Of a DNA stretch of 64,000 bases, positions 34,297 to 42,741 are shown piece after piece. Source of the stretch: REEB426 sp964551975 (GTDB lineage Bacteria; Actinomycetota; Actinomycetes; S36-B12); contig CAZKFI010000003.1 in NCBI GenBank assembly GCA_964551975.1, forward strand, positions 1-64,000, read 5' to 3'. The translations under genes and the position numbers were made by a program. The stretch's first letter is position 1, and each line of letters begins with the position of its first letter. The notes beneath the pieces are model-generated. The model was not told the DNA's origin. It worked only from the letters and a program-made list of their open reading frames with translations, and ran no database searches.

Positions 34297-36579
34297 CTAG
34301 CGAGGAACCAGGGAGATTCCCGGAATCGGATCGTTGGTCACTGTCATGCTTGGGCCCTTCTTGACGGCACCGGCCCACCAGGCCAGAGCCATCTGGGACA
34401 GCGCGTACTCCTCTTTGCCTAGCCGGTAGGACTCTTCGCTGGTGCCCTGCTGGTACATCCGTCCGTCCTTGAACCGAAGTTGCAGAGCTCGGGCATCACG
34501 CGCATGGGCTGCGAGGAATTCACCCGCATTTGCATCCGGGGCTGCATAGACGTTTGCGAATCCATCCACCCCGGTGAACGTGGCTGGTCGACGCACACCC
34601 CAACCAACGCCCATTGGGTAGTAGATAACGCCCAGAGGCTTGTAGACCGTCCCACCGGGAGCCGCGTATGGCGGCGACGGGAACTCAACGACGGCTAGGG
34701 CTCGGTAGACGATGTCCGCATTGAGGAACAACGCTGCTGGCACCACCTGTCGACCCGATCGCAACAGGCTCGCCGCCCACCACAGATGCTGCACGTTCTG
34801 CGTGTAGTCAGGATTGACGATGCCGTGGTTAGTTACGGTGCCATCCTCATTGGCATTAGTTCCCGGAAGCGATTTTCCAAGAATCACGCCATTGACCACC
34901 GCCGTGGATTTCAGATCCGAGGGTCGCGCGAATGCCGCTATCGCCAGTGATGCCAAGGAAGCACGCCACTGTGGCGCGCGTGAATCCTCTGGCAACATCG
35001 CCAGGGCAAGTGCCGGAGCCAGCAGGTTCCAGGAGTTCTCATCCGCTCTGGAGTCACCTGCGGTGCTTTCCCTACCGGACCGATCACGGAAATACAGCGG
35101 ACCTCGCTTTACGACGGCATCTGCCTCGGCTGCGACCATCGAAGCAACGAGTGCGCGCTCTCCTGCCGTGAGATCACTCCAGAGCATCCAGGCCGCTTGA
35201 CCCGTCACTGACGCCCACAGCGCCGACTGGAAGGAGTTGCCCCAACCACCGGGGGTATTGGCACCGTGCTGGCAGGCGATCGATCGAATATGCCAACGTG
35301 AGTAATCGACCAACTGTGTGCGACTGATCCCGTTTACCCGGCCCCAGTCACTGGTTGTTGCCATGATCGCTGCAGCCTGGGCTGCATTGGCTGGTCGACG
35401 AATGGACTCCTCAACGGTACGTGCTGTTGCCAATGCATCGAAGTACGGCATGCCAATGCGATTGCGCAGACGCGTGAGTAGGTCGGTCGTCATCACATAT
35501 CGCAGCCCGTCCTGCACAGTGGCCCGGATCTCACGCATCCCGGGTATACCGACGGCACCGCTTAGGCGCTGTGGTGGTTGCACCTGCTGGGCCAAGGCCG
35601 CTCCACGATCCAACGCTTCGACTGTTGCGGTGGGGCAGGCGCCTTTCGGTGTTGGTACCGAACCAACCAGTGCTGTGAATCCGGGGCTGACGACGAAATC
35701 AACCTGCCTGGTCTTCGTCACCGCGCGCAGACCCGCGCTGAGCAACCAGCGTGAGCCGCTACGGATCACTCCTGGATCACTACGACCATTGCCGTCCCAG
35801 TCACCTACCACGGGTACGTCTTTGCGTGTGCCGAATTGAAAGGTCAGCAGCGCGGCATCAGTGTTTGGTATGCGCTGCACCTTGACATCGGACCCCGCAT
35901 AGCGAACCTTGTCGCCCTTGACGCGAAATACCCGCAGAATCCAGGTTGCACCGCGCCAGACTCCAACATCATCCTGTCCGTCGCCATCCCAATCTCCAAC
36001 GAGCGGCACATCACCCACGTCACCGAACGTCTCGGTGCGTGTACCACCTGCACCCAGCTTCCACTGCCACTTACCTGATTGGAAGGTGCCGATATCCAAA
36101 CGCCCATCACCATCAACGTCGCCAGTGACGGGAAGTTCACCCGCACGGCCGAAGGTAGCCAGGCTCTGCCAGGTCTGCGCGCCGATAGTGGCGTTGGTGA
36201 CGAACCATCGTCCATCCTCGTAGCGCCCGGGAGTGGCTAGCCCGTCACCATTCCAGTCTGCAAGCAAAGCCGTGCCGCCGGCCGCAGGCAGCGTGACCAC
36301 GGTGCGGGCCAGCGGCATGCGCAGGCCATTGCCGAGGACCCAGGTACCACCGGCCACGGTGGCAGCCGCCGGAATCGCAACGGCGTGCTCACGAGTAGCC
36401 AAAGTGCTCGGCACACCAACCAACCGTGGCAGGTTCGGCGCCGGACTGATCGGTGAGGCGGTCGCCGCGGTTGCACCCAGTGCCAGCGTGCCGCACAGCG
36501 CAGTCACAGTGGCAATCGCGATCATCCCGGTGAACTTGCGGGAGCGCCGGTAAGGCTCCTTGCCGGAGACTATTGCCAC
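34297..36579 (-). CDS. Secreted FG-GAP repeat protein with C-terminal helical domain
   Basis: A 760-residue exported protein. The signal sequence spans residues ~15-42 (FTGMIAIATVTALCGTLALG). Residues ~105-290 hold four FG-GAP/VCBS-like repeats, each with a calcium-loop core: DWNGDGLATPG, DVDGDGRLDIG, DWDGDGQDDVG and DWDGNGRSDPG. The remaining ~450 residues form a tryptophan- and alanine-rich largely helical domain (for example WGNSFQSALWASVTGQAAW and DENSWNLLAPALALAM) that could be an alpha/alpha toroid of the polysaccharide lyase or glycosidase type; I do not recognise a defined family. It heads the operon with two glycosyltransferases, suggesting binding or trimming of the surface polysaccharide. 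Confidence 0.75.
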   Translation of the reverse strand: MAIVSGKEPYRRSRKFTGMIAIATVTALCGTLALGATAATASPISPAPNLPRLVGVPSTLATREHAVAIPAAATVAGGTWVLGNGLRMPLARTVVTLPAAGGTALLADWNGDGLATPGRYEDGRWFVTNATIGAQTWQSLATFGRAGELPVTGDVDGDGRLDIGTFQSGKWQWKLGAGGTRTETFGDVGDVPLVGDWDGDGQDDVGVWRGATWILRVFRVKGDKVRYAGSDVKVQRIPNTDAALLTFQFGTRKDVPVVGDWDGNGRSDPGVIRSGSRWLLSAGLRAVTKTRQVDFVVSPGFTALVGSVPTPKGACPTATVEALDRGAALAQQVQPPQRLSGAVGIPGMREIRATVQDGLRYVMTTDLLTRLRNRIGMPYFDALATARTVEESIRRPANAAQAAAIMATTSDWGRVNGISRTQLVDYSRWHIRSIACQHGANTPGGWGNSFQSALWASVTGQAAWMLWSDLTAGERALVASMVAAEADAVVKRGPLYFRDRSGRESTAGDSRADENSWNLLAPALALAMLPEDSRAPQWRASLASLAIAAFARPSDLKSTAVVNGVILGKSLPGTNANEDGTVTNHGIVNPDYTQNVQHLWWAASLLRSGRQVVPAALFLNADIVYRALAVVEFPSPPYAAPGGTVYKPLGVIYYPMGVGWGVRRPATFTGVDGFANVYAAPDANAGEFLAAHARDARALQLRFKDGRMYQQGTSEESYRLGKEEYALSQMALAWWAGAVKKGPSMTVTNDPIPGISLVPR

Positions 36580-36632
36580 ATGCGATTGTTACATGCATTG
36601 AGTGATTGCCGTTCGAAGAGGAGGAATGGCCA

Positions 36633-38369
36633 GTGACCAGTAACACCAAGCCATCGCAGCCCCTGCGCAGTAGTGCGTGGTTCGCCGCTGAGGGGCGTGC
36701 TGGGGTCATTCATCGCTCGCACATGCACAATCAGGGCTTAGCGCACGATGTGATGGATGGTCGTCCGGTCATCGGCATCGCGACCACCTGGTCCGAGCTC
36801 ACTCCCTGTAATGCCCATCTGGACCGCATCGCTGAAGCTGTGAAGCGAGGCGTTTGGGAGGCCGGCGGTCTGCCTTTGGAGTTCCCCGCCATGAGTCTTG
36901 GTGAAACTCTGATGCGACCGACCACCATGCTCTACCGAAATCTGCTGGCAATGGAGGCCGAGGAGCTCATCCGAGCCAACCCACTGGATGGCGTGGTGTT
37001 GCTCTCCGGGTGCGACAAGACCACACCCGGACTGCTCATGGGAGCAGCCAGCGTTGATCTGCCTACGCTGATGGTGACCGGTGGCCCGATGCTGAGCGGC
37101 AAGTTCCGCGGTCGCGATGTCGGCTCCGGCACCGATATCTGGCGCTTGACCGAGCAGCAACGTTCCGGCGAGATCACCGCCGGCGACCTGGCTGAGGCAG
37201 AGATCTGCATGGCACGCAGTAATGGCCACTGCATGACGATGGGAACTGCCTCCACCATGGCCTGCCTGGTCGAAGCCCTTGGCATGACCCTGCCCGGCAC
37301 TGCGGCCTATCCGGCAGTTGACGCGAGAAGGTTCGCTTTGGCACAGATGGCTGGACGACGCATCGTTGCGATGGTGCACGAGCAACTGTGTATCTCGCGG
37401 GTCGTCACCCGCGCATCGCTTGAAAATGCGATCATGGTGAACGCCGCCATCGGCGGCTCCACGAACGCCATCGTGCACCTCCTGGCTATTGCCGGTCGTC
37501 TCGGCATCCCCCTTGAGTTGGCGGACTTCGACCGCATCGGCTCGCGCATCCCCTTACTCGTCAACCTTCAGCCGTCCGGTGAGTACTTGATGGAGGAGTT
37601 TGCCTACGCAGGTGGGCTACCTGCCGTGCTCAACGAACTGCGATCGCATCTTCATAACGAAGCCATGACCGTGTCCGGCCAAGCCATCGGCGAAGCCGCG
37701 TCGCAGGCAGCCTGCTACGACCGTCGAGTTGTGAAGACCGTGGATGAGCCGGTGATGCCTGCCGGCAGTGGAACGGCCGTGCTCTTCGGAAGCCTGGCAC
37801 CCAATGGTGCGGTCATCAAGATCTCGGCTGCAGCACCGGACCTCATGCGCCATCGCGGCCCAGCTCTCGTCTTCGACACCAACGAGGCGTACCACGCGGC
37901 TAAGGACGATCCAGACCTGCCGGTCACACCGGAGACCGTTCTCGTCATTCGCAACTGCGGACCACGTGGGTATCCCGGCTTCCCAGAGGTTGGTAACGCC
38001 CCGATGCCAGCGAAACTGCTCAATGCCGGCATCACCGACATGGTGCGTATCTCGGATGCCCGGATGAGTGGTACCGCGTATGGCACCTGCGTCCTGCACG
38101 TCGCACCGGAGGCTGCGGCGGGTGGTCCCTTAGCGTTCGTTCGCACCGGTGACCTGATTGAACTTGACGTACCCGGCCGTCGACTGGATCTCCTGGTTGA
38201 TGAATCAGAGTTGGCTGATCGACGCGCCGCTAGCGCGATCGCACCCCCCTCGTTTGATCGGGGCTGGATACGCCTCTATGTCGAGCACGTGCAAGGGGCT
38301 GATCAAGGAGCCGATCTGGATTTCCTGCGTGGCAGCAGCGGTCCAGGAGTTGGGCGAGACTCGCATTAG
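36633..38369 (+). CDS. IlvD/Edd family dehydratase, sugar-acid (L-arabinonate) type
   Basis: A 578-residue Fe-S dehydratase. I select the GTG at 36633 because GAGGAGG lies eight bases before it; a longer ATG start at 36606 has no such site. From this start the cluster cysteines fall at positions 59 (TWSELTPCNAH), 127 (SGCDKTTPG) and 200 (SNGHCMTMG). I recall these as the same positions as in the [2Fe-2S] L-arabinonate dehydratase of Rhizobium, whose length is also near 579. Other motifs: GGSTNAIVHL, the Mg-binding region and RISDARMSGT near the C-terminus. It dehydrates a C5 or C6 aldonic acid to a 2-keto-3-deoxy acid. It is unlikely to be the branched-chain amino acid IlvD. It diverges from the FG-GAP gene. 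Confidence 0.82.
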   Translation: MTSNTKPSQPLRSSAWFAAEGRAGVIHRSHMHNQGLAHDVMDGRPVIGIATTWSELTPCNAHLDRIAEAVKRGVWEAGGLPLEFPAMSLGETLMRPTTMLYRNLLAMEAEELIRANPLDGVVLLSGCDKTTPGLLMGAASVDLPTLMVTGGPMLSGKFRGRDVGSGTDIWRLTEQQRSGEITAGDLAEAEICMARSNGHCMTMGTASTMACLVEALGMTLPGTAAYPAVDARRFALAQMAGRRIVAMVHEQLCISRVVTRASLENAIMVNAAIGGSTNAIVHLLAIAGRLGIPLELADFDRIGSRIPLLVNLQPSGEYLMEEFAYAGGLPAVLNELRSHLHNEAMTVSGQAIGEAASQAACYDRRVVKTVDEPVMPAGSGTAVLFGSLAPNGAVIKISAAAPDLMRHRGPALVFDTNEAYHAAKDDPDLPVTPETVLVIRNCGPRGYPGFPEVGNAPMPAKLLNAGITDMVRISDARMSGTAYGTCVLHVAPEAAAGGPLAFVRTGDLIELDVPGRRLDLLVDESELADRRAASAIAPPSFDRGWIRLYVEHVQGADQGADLDFLRGSSGPGVGRDSH

Positions 38370-38448
38370 TGAAAAGGTCCCAGCGCTGCGTGACTCCCCG
38401 GAACATGCGAATCAAAACAGGTAACGATGCTTCACCGGTACCGAAAAC

Positions 38449-38480
38449 GGTTAGCACTCGCAGGTGCTTGTGTGCTAACC
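38449..38480. promoter_or_regulatory. CIRCE-like inverted repeat
   Basis: A perfect inverted repeat with arms GGTTAGCAC (38449-38457) and GTGCTAACC (38472-38480). The left half TTAGCACTC equals the left half of the HrcA operator (CIRCE) and the right half GTGTGCTAA matches it at 8 of 9 bases, but the spacer is 10 rather than 9. No T-run follows, so a terminator is less likely. It ends four bases before the TTG start of the next gene. Confidence 0.5.
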
Positions 38481-38484
38481 CATC

Positions 38485-39018
38485 TTGCCGCAGGCTTACC
38501 CCGTGATCGAGGTCTCCGCATTCCATCATCGTGACCGATCACTGGCCGGATTCATCCTCTCTGGCCGATGGCCGGCCAGCACCCGGGAGTGGACTCAATT
38601 CCTCGCGGTAGCCGTGCGCATTGCCGCTCGACCCGGTTACCTGCAGACAACGTCGGTCTTTCGAGCCGTTGACGATCTGCCAGATGACCCTGAGCCAGGC
38701 ACGGTTGGGCTGGTGACCTGGGCCGGGCCCGTCATCGGTTCCGATGCACCCGCGCCCGGCGCCCTCGCCGATCCCCAGCCCACAGCTCTCCTGGTGTTGC
38801 ACCCGCCCTCGGAGACGATCCCATCCACCCCCGAGGTCACCGGTGCCGCATCCGGTGCGGTACTCCTGCCCGGCGTGCCGCATTTGGGTCTTGGTCATCG
38901 TGCCGGCTGGGTGGAAGCCGAGCCAGACGGCACCGTCACCCGACTAATCAGCCAAGTCGGTGTCGATCCGACGAAGGACCCCGACCTCGCCGTCCTCGCA
39001 ACACTGTGCGCCGCGTAG
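38485..39018 (+). CDS. Hypothetical protein
   Basis: About 177 residues from a TTG at 38485; a GTG at 38503 gives six residues fewer and leaves room after the CIRCE-like repeat. No signal peptide or membrane helix. The sequence is rich in Pro, Ala and acidic residues, with a central stretch LLVLHPPSETIPSTPEV and a LPGVPHLGLGHRAGWVEAE segment. I do not recognise a family. The reading frame overlaps the start of the downstream lipoprotein by 13 bases, suggesting co-expression. Codon use matches its neighbours, so I regard it as a genuine gene of unknown role. Confidence 0.6.
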   Translation: MPQAYPVIEVSAFHHRDRSLAGFILSGRWPASTREWTQFLAVAVRIAARPGYLQTTSVFRAVDDLPDDPEPGTVGLVTWAGPVIGSDAPAPGALADPQPTALLVLHPPSETIPSTPEVTGAASGAVLLPGVPHLGLGHRAGWVEAEPDGTVTRLISQVGVDPTKDPDLAVLATLCAA

Positions 39019-39587
39019 TGCAGAGCGACTCGCCACTGGCTACGCGACTGCTTCGCACCTGCTGCGCCATCGCCTTGGCAACACCACTGGTGCTGACCGC
39101 GGTCGCCTGTGCCACGAACTCCTCATCCCTGACCCCCGGCTCGCCATCCACGAGTGCAGCCATCGAACCCAGCACTCCGAGCGAACCGCCAGCTTCGACG
39201 GCGCCATCCACTGGAGCGCCCCCACCTGGTGACTGCAGTGATCAACAAGCCACTGAAGGCCTGGCGACCATCACCGGTCAGATCCAGGCAATCTCCGCTG
39301 CTGATTACGCCGGCGCGCTGACCTTCTCCTCGCGCGATTACCGCGCGGGAGTGACACCGGAATCCTTCGGAGCCATCATCGAGTCGGACTACACCCTGCT
39401 CACAACGGATCCGCGCGTACGACTCCAGCGATGCCAACGCACAGACGAGGGTGCCTTGGTACTCGATATCGATGTGATTGGCGCGACCAGCTCGGCCCAG
39501 ATGCGTTACGCGCTGGTGCGGGAGCAGGGTCGGTGGCTGATCCGCGTGGCTGGACTTATTGGCGGCTCACTGGAACTGCCCGCGTAG
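39006..39587 (+). CDS. Putative lipoprotein
   Basis: A 193-residue exported protein. The N-terminal signal ends in the lipobox VLTAVAC, with the Cys about residue 35, followed by a Ser/Thr/Pro-rich linker of ~40 residues. The C-terminal ~115 residues (CSDQQATEGLATITGQIQAI, then FSSRDYRAGVTPESFGAII and MRYALVREQGRWLIRVAG) resemble DUF4864-type small domains common in actinobacterial lipoproteins. It would be anchored in the outer leaflet of the membrane. It overlaps the preceding hypothetical gene. It converges on the decarboxylase gene with only two bases between stops. Confidence 0.72.
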   Translation: MRRVVQSDSPLATRLLRTCCAIALATPLVLTAVACATNSSSLTPGSPSTSAAIEPSTPSEPPASTAPSTGAPPPGDCSDQQATEGLATITGQIQAISAADYAGALTFSSRDYRAGVTPESFGAIIESDYTLLTTDPRVRLQRCQRTDEGALVLDIDVIGATSSAQMRYALVREQGRWLIRVAGLIGGSLELPA

Positions 39588-39589
39588 AT

Positions 39590-41050
39590 CTAGTTCGCTA
39601 CGACCTCGATCGTTGTTGCAGTCGGGTCCGAGCAGTAGGCCACCCGACCTATCCGGGTGGCAACACCAATCGCCTCGACGATCTGCTCAGTGACCCGTTC
39701 ACCAGGCGCAAGTAGCGGAACACCTGGTGGATACGGACAAAACTGCTCAGCGCTGATCTCACCAACGGCCGCAGACAGCGCTATGCGTCGCCGTGGTGCG
39801 GCAAAGGCCAAACGTGGCGAGATCACCACCTCGGGTACGACCTGCCAAACATCAGTCGGCGCCGGCGGGCGCACCGGTCCACGGCTTTCATCGATCGCAT
39901 GGCGCACTGCCTCAGTGGCTGCTGCCACCTGCTCAGCGGCATCCGCTGGTGACAGGGTCATGACCAATGTGTCGGTATCGGCAGCTTCCACTCCGATTCC
40001 GGCACTGCGTAACCGCGCGGCTACCGCCGTGCCGGTGGCTCCGGTCCGGGGTAGCCACAGGGTCACCTTCAAGGGATCACACGACTGCCCCAGGGTTTCG
40101 TCGTCGAGCACCACCACACCTGGCTGTGCGCGCAACTGCGCACGCATGCCCCCCGCCAGCTCGAAGAGGTGATCCCACAGTGATGAACCCGCAGCCACCA
40201 GGACTGCACGCGTGGCATCGATGGATGCCAGCAGAGTGCCTGAGGGCGAGGTTGTTGCGACGAGGTCAAGGGATCGATCCAGACGCTCCGGCTCCACGAG
40301 GTCGCTGCACATCGTGACGACCGCGGTCTGGCTGTAACCAAGCAGCGCCTTGTGCACACTCGTGACCGAGATGTCTGCCCCTTGCGCGATGGCTCCCGAA
40401 CCCGGGAGAAAGCCAAGGTGGGCGCCCCAAGCCTGATCTGCCAATAGCGGGAAGGCACGCGCGTGACAGGCGGCTGCCAGACCCGCGATATCCGAGAGTG
40501 TGCCGACGTAGGCCGGTGACGTGACGACAAGTGCGTTCACCGGCGGCAGGTCGGCGACGTCTGCGGGGTCCAATCCGAGCGGGATACCGAATTCTGGATG
40601 CACCTTGGGCTGTACCCAGACAGGCTCCGCGCCCCCGATGATCAACCCACCCAGCACACTGCGGTGCGAACTGCGATCTACCGCGATGACCTCAGCGGCA
40701 TTACCCATGGACGCCACCGCGGCGACCATGCCGAGATTCCCTTGGCTTGACCCACCCACCAGAAACCGAGCGTGGGTGGCGTGCACGGCCTGGGCCCACA
40801 GTCGCTCCGCTGCGATGAGGTACCCGCCACTCATCGCGTTGTCATCGAGACCGCCCTGCAGTGCAATATCTGCGCCGACGAGTTCGGCCAGGATCGCGTA
40901 ACCGGGCGCTGTGCCAGGTGCATCAGGGCTGTACCGATACTTGTGACCCGGGATCTGCAGCGGTTGCAGTCCCCGGGAACGGGCCCGCAGCCAGGCATCA
41001 ACAAGCGGCATCGGTCCGTACGTCAGCATCGCCTCATCCGGACCCATCAT
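39590..41050 (-). CDS. Orn/Lys/Arg PLP-dependent decarboxylase family protein
   Basis: A 486-residue fold-type I PLP enzyme. The PLP-binding Lys is in SVTSVHKALLGYSQ, preceded by the Asp/His region LLADQAWGAHLGF. The N-terminal QIPGHKYRYSPDAPG is a family hallmark. It lacks the wing domain of long inducible decarboxylases, as in the shorter YaaO/SpeA-like group. It releases CO2 from lysine, ornithine or arginine, consuming a proton and producing a polyamine. Its ATG overlaps the stop of the upstream Na+/H+ antiporter by four bases, so the two are made together; a pH-homeostasis pairing is a reasonable inference. Confidence 0.86.
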   Translation of the reverse strand: MMGPDEAMLTYGPMPLVDAWLRARSRGLQPLQIPGHKYRYSPDAPGTAPGYAILAELVGADIALQGGLDDNAMSGGYLIAAERLWAQAVHATHARFLVGGSSQGNLGMVAAVASMGNAAEVIAVDRSSHRSVLGGLIIGGAEPVWVQPKVHPEFGIPLGLDPADVADLPPVNALVVTSPAYVGTLSDIAGLAAACHARAFPLLADQAWGAHLGFLPGSGAIAQGADISVTSVHKALLGYSQTAVVTMCSDLVEPERLDRSLDLVATTSPSGTLLASIDATRAVLVAAGSSLWDHLFELAGGMRAQLRAQPGVVVLDDETLGQSCDPLKVTLWLPRTGATGTAVAARLRSAGIGVEAADTDTLVMTLSPADAAEQVAAATEAVRHAIDESRGPVRPPAPTDVWQVVPEVVISPRLAFAAPRRRIALSAAVGEISAEQFCPYPPGVPLLAPGERVTEQIVEAIGVATRIGRVAYCSDPTATTIEVVAN

Positions 41051-42651
41051 GAGCCCTGCTCAGGAGCCTGGCCACCGATCGCCGACTGCTCACTGAGTGC
41101 CTGAAGTCGTAGGTCCAGGGCGTGCTGCACTGGACGGAAGATCGCGTCGGGCAGGCCCTCGGTATCACGCAGTCGAATCAGTTCTTCCTGTTCGGCTCGT
41201 ACCAGGGTTCGCCGTAGCTGGAGTTGCGTCTCGGATGAGGCTGTCATGGTGTCAGTTGCCAGGTGATGGCCGAGCCGCTCCTCGTACTGCGAACGCAGTG
41301 CTGTCACCAGTTCGCGCGGCAACGCTTCACCTTCATCACTGGCCTGTTCCTCAGCTTGACTTAATCGCTGCAGGGCCGCGTAGGCCAGAGCACTGTCGAC
41401 TTCGGCGAGCATGGGCTGCGGGTCGTCGCTGCTAATGCGAAGGAGGCGCGCCAGTGGTCCCATCGTCTGGGCCAACACCATGGTCAGCCCGATCACCCCG
41501 AATGCCGTCGCCACGATGACCTCGCGGTAGGGCAATGGCGCCCCGCTCTCGATAACGAAGGGCAGTGACACTGCTGCCAACCCGGAGACCGGTCCACGGG
41601 CGCCCGACCATCCCAGCAGCACCGCGAAGCGCACCGGCTGCGAGGTTGCCGTCTGGCGACCACTTCGACGACCCGCCCACACCATCGTCGCCACGAACAC
41701 CATGCGCGTGACGATCATCGCCGCAACGCAGATGGGGACCAGCGCGCAGGCCAGCCAGAACTCGGGCCAGTCCAAATCCCGCGCCGTGCCGACGATTTCC
41801 ATGCCAACCAGGAAGAAGGCCAGAGCCTGCAATATGAAGGTGACCTGACGCCATACCGTGGCCGCCTGGACTCGACCAGTAAGGCGAACATCGGAGGCAC
41901 TTGAGTGGGCGGTCACCAGGGCCGCCACGACGACGGCCAGGATGCCTGAACCGTGGATCTTCTCGGTGACGGCGTACAAACCAAAGGGGGCGATGAGCAC
42001 CAAACTGTTGGCCGCCACGGTGTCGCGACTGCGGCGAACAATCTGACTCAGCAGCCAGCCACCGGCGAAGCCCACAGCCAGTCCACCCAGCACCGCAGAA
42101 AGCAGCACACCGGCGACCCCGGTCAGGGTGAGGGTCCCCATCACGGCCGCGGCGATCGCCACGCGCAGCACCGTCAGCCCGGTGCCATCGTTCACCAGGC
42201 TTTCGCCCTCCAGAATCGACACCAGGCGGTGCGGGAGATTGGCCTTTCTGGCAACTGCACCCACGGCTACCGCATCGGTCGGGGCAAGGATTGCTCCGAG
42301 TGCGAAGGCCAGCGCCCACGGGATAGGTGAGGTGAAACCGATGACCAGTCCGACGACCACCGTGGTTGCGATCACCAAGCCAACCGCCAACCACAGCACC
42401 GGTCGCTGCACTCGACGCAGGTCCAGGTAGGACGAGCCCAGGGCCTCGCCGAACACCAGCGGGGCGAGGATGAGGATCAACACCACCTCGGGCTCAGGCG
42501 GAGCACTTGGTCCGATGGGCAGCAAGCCCACGACCGCGCCGACGAGCATCAGTGGCAGCGCCATAGACCAGCCTCGCTGGCGCACCAGAAAGGCCACCAC
42601 GACAGCGATGAGCACTGAGGCGGCAAACCAGGCCAGGGACAGCGTCTGCAT
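41047..42651 (-). CDS. CPA1-family Na+/H+ antiporter
   Basis: About 534 residues from the ATG at 42651 (MQTLSLAWFAAS); an upstream start would add 22 non-hydrophobic residues. Roughly twelve helices form the NhaP/NHE fold. The key motifs are LGAILAPTDAVAVGAV and LEGESLVNDGTGLTVLRVA, with the ND pair of electroneutral CPA1 exchangers. The last ~130 residues are a cytoplasmic helical tail rich in Glu, Gln and Arg, probably regulatory. It exchanges Na+ (or K+) for H+ across the membrane. It precedes and overlaps the PLP decarboxylase gene and diverges from the MMPL gene with ~90 bases between. Confidence 0.88.
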   Translation of the reverse strand: MQTLSLAWFAASVLIAVVVAFLVRQRGWSMALPLMLVGAVVGLLPIGPSAPPEPEVVLILILAPLVFGEALGSSYLDLRRVQRPVLWLAVGLVIATTVVVGLVIGFTSPIPWALAFALGAILAPTDAVAVGAVARKANLPHRLVSILEGESLVNDGTGLTVLRVAIAAAVMGTLTLTGVAGVLLSAVLGGLAVGFAGGWLLSQIVRRSRDTVAANSLVLIAPFGLYAVTEKIHGSGILAVVVAALVTAHSSASDVRLTGRVQAATVWRQVTFILQALAFFLVGMEIVGTARDLDWPEFWLACALVPICVAAMIVTRMVFVATMVWAGRRSGRQTATSQPVRFAVLLGWSGARGPVSGLAAVSLPFVIESGAPLPYREVIVATAFGVIGLTMVLAQTMGPLARLLRISSDDPQPMLAEVDSALAYAALQRLSQAEEQASDEGEALPRELVTALRSQYEERLGHHLATDTMTASSETQLQLRRTLVRAEQEELIRLRDTEGLPDAIFRPVQHALDLRLQALSEQSAIGGQAPEQGS

Positions 42652-42741
42652 CGAGGCTGAGTCTGCCCTAGGACGACTGCGCGGGGGACCCGGACCGGAC
42701 CCGAAGGTGCAACCCAAACGCCGATATGGAACGGTTCCGCC

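Noticed and set aside
36633..38369. Dihydroxy-acid dehydratase IlvD of valine/isoleucine synthesis
   Set aside because: Cys positions and length match the sugar-acid dehydratase subgroup and no other branched-chain amino acid gene is nearby.
38449..38480. Rho-independent terminator of the dehydratase gene
   Set aside because: The 14-base loop is long, no T-run follows on either side and the repeat abuts the next start codon; an operator reading fits better, though not proven.
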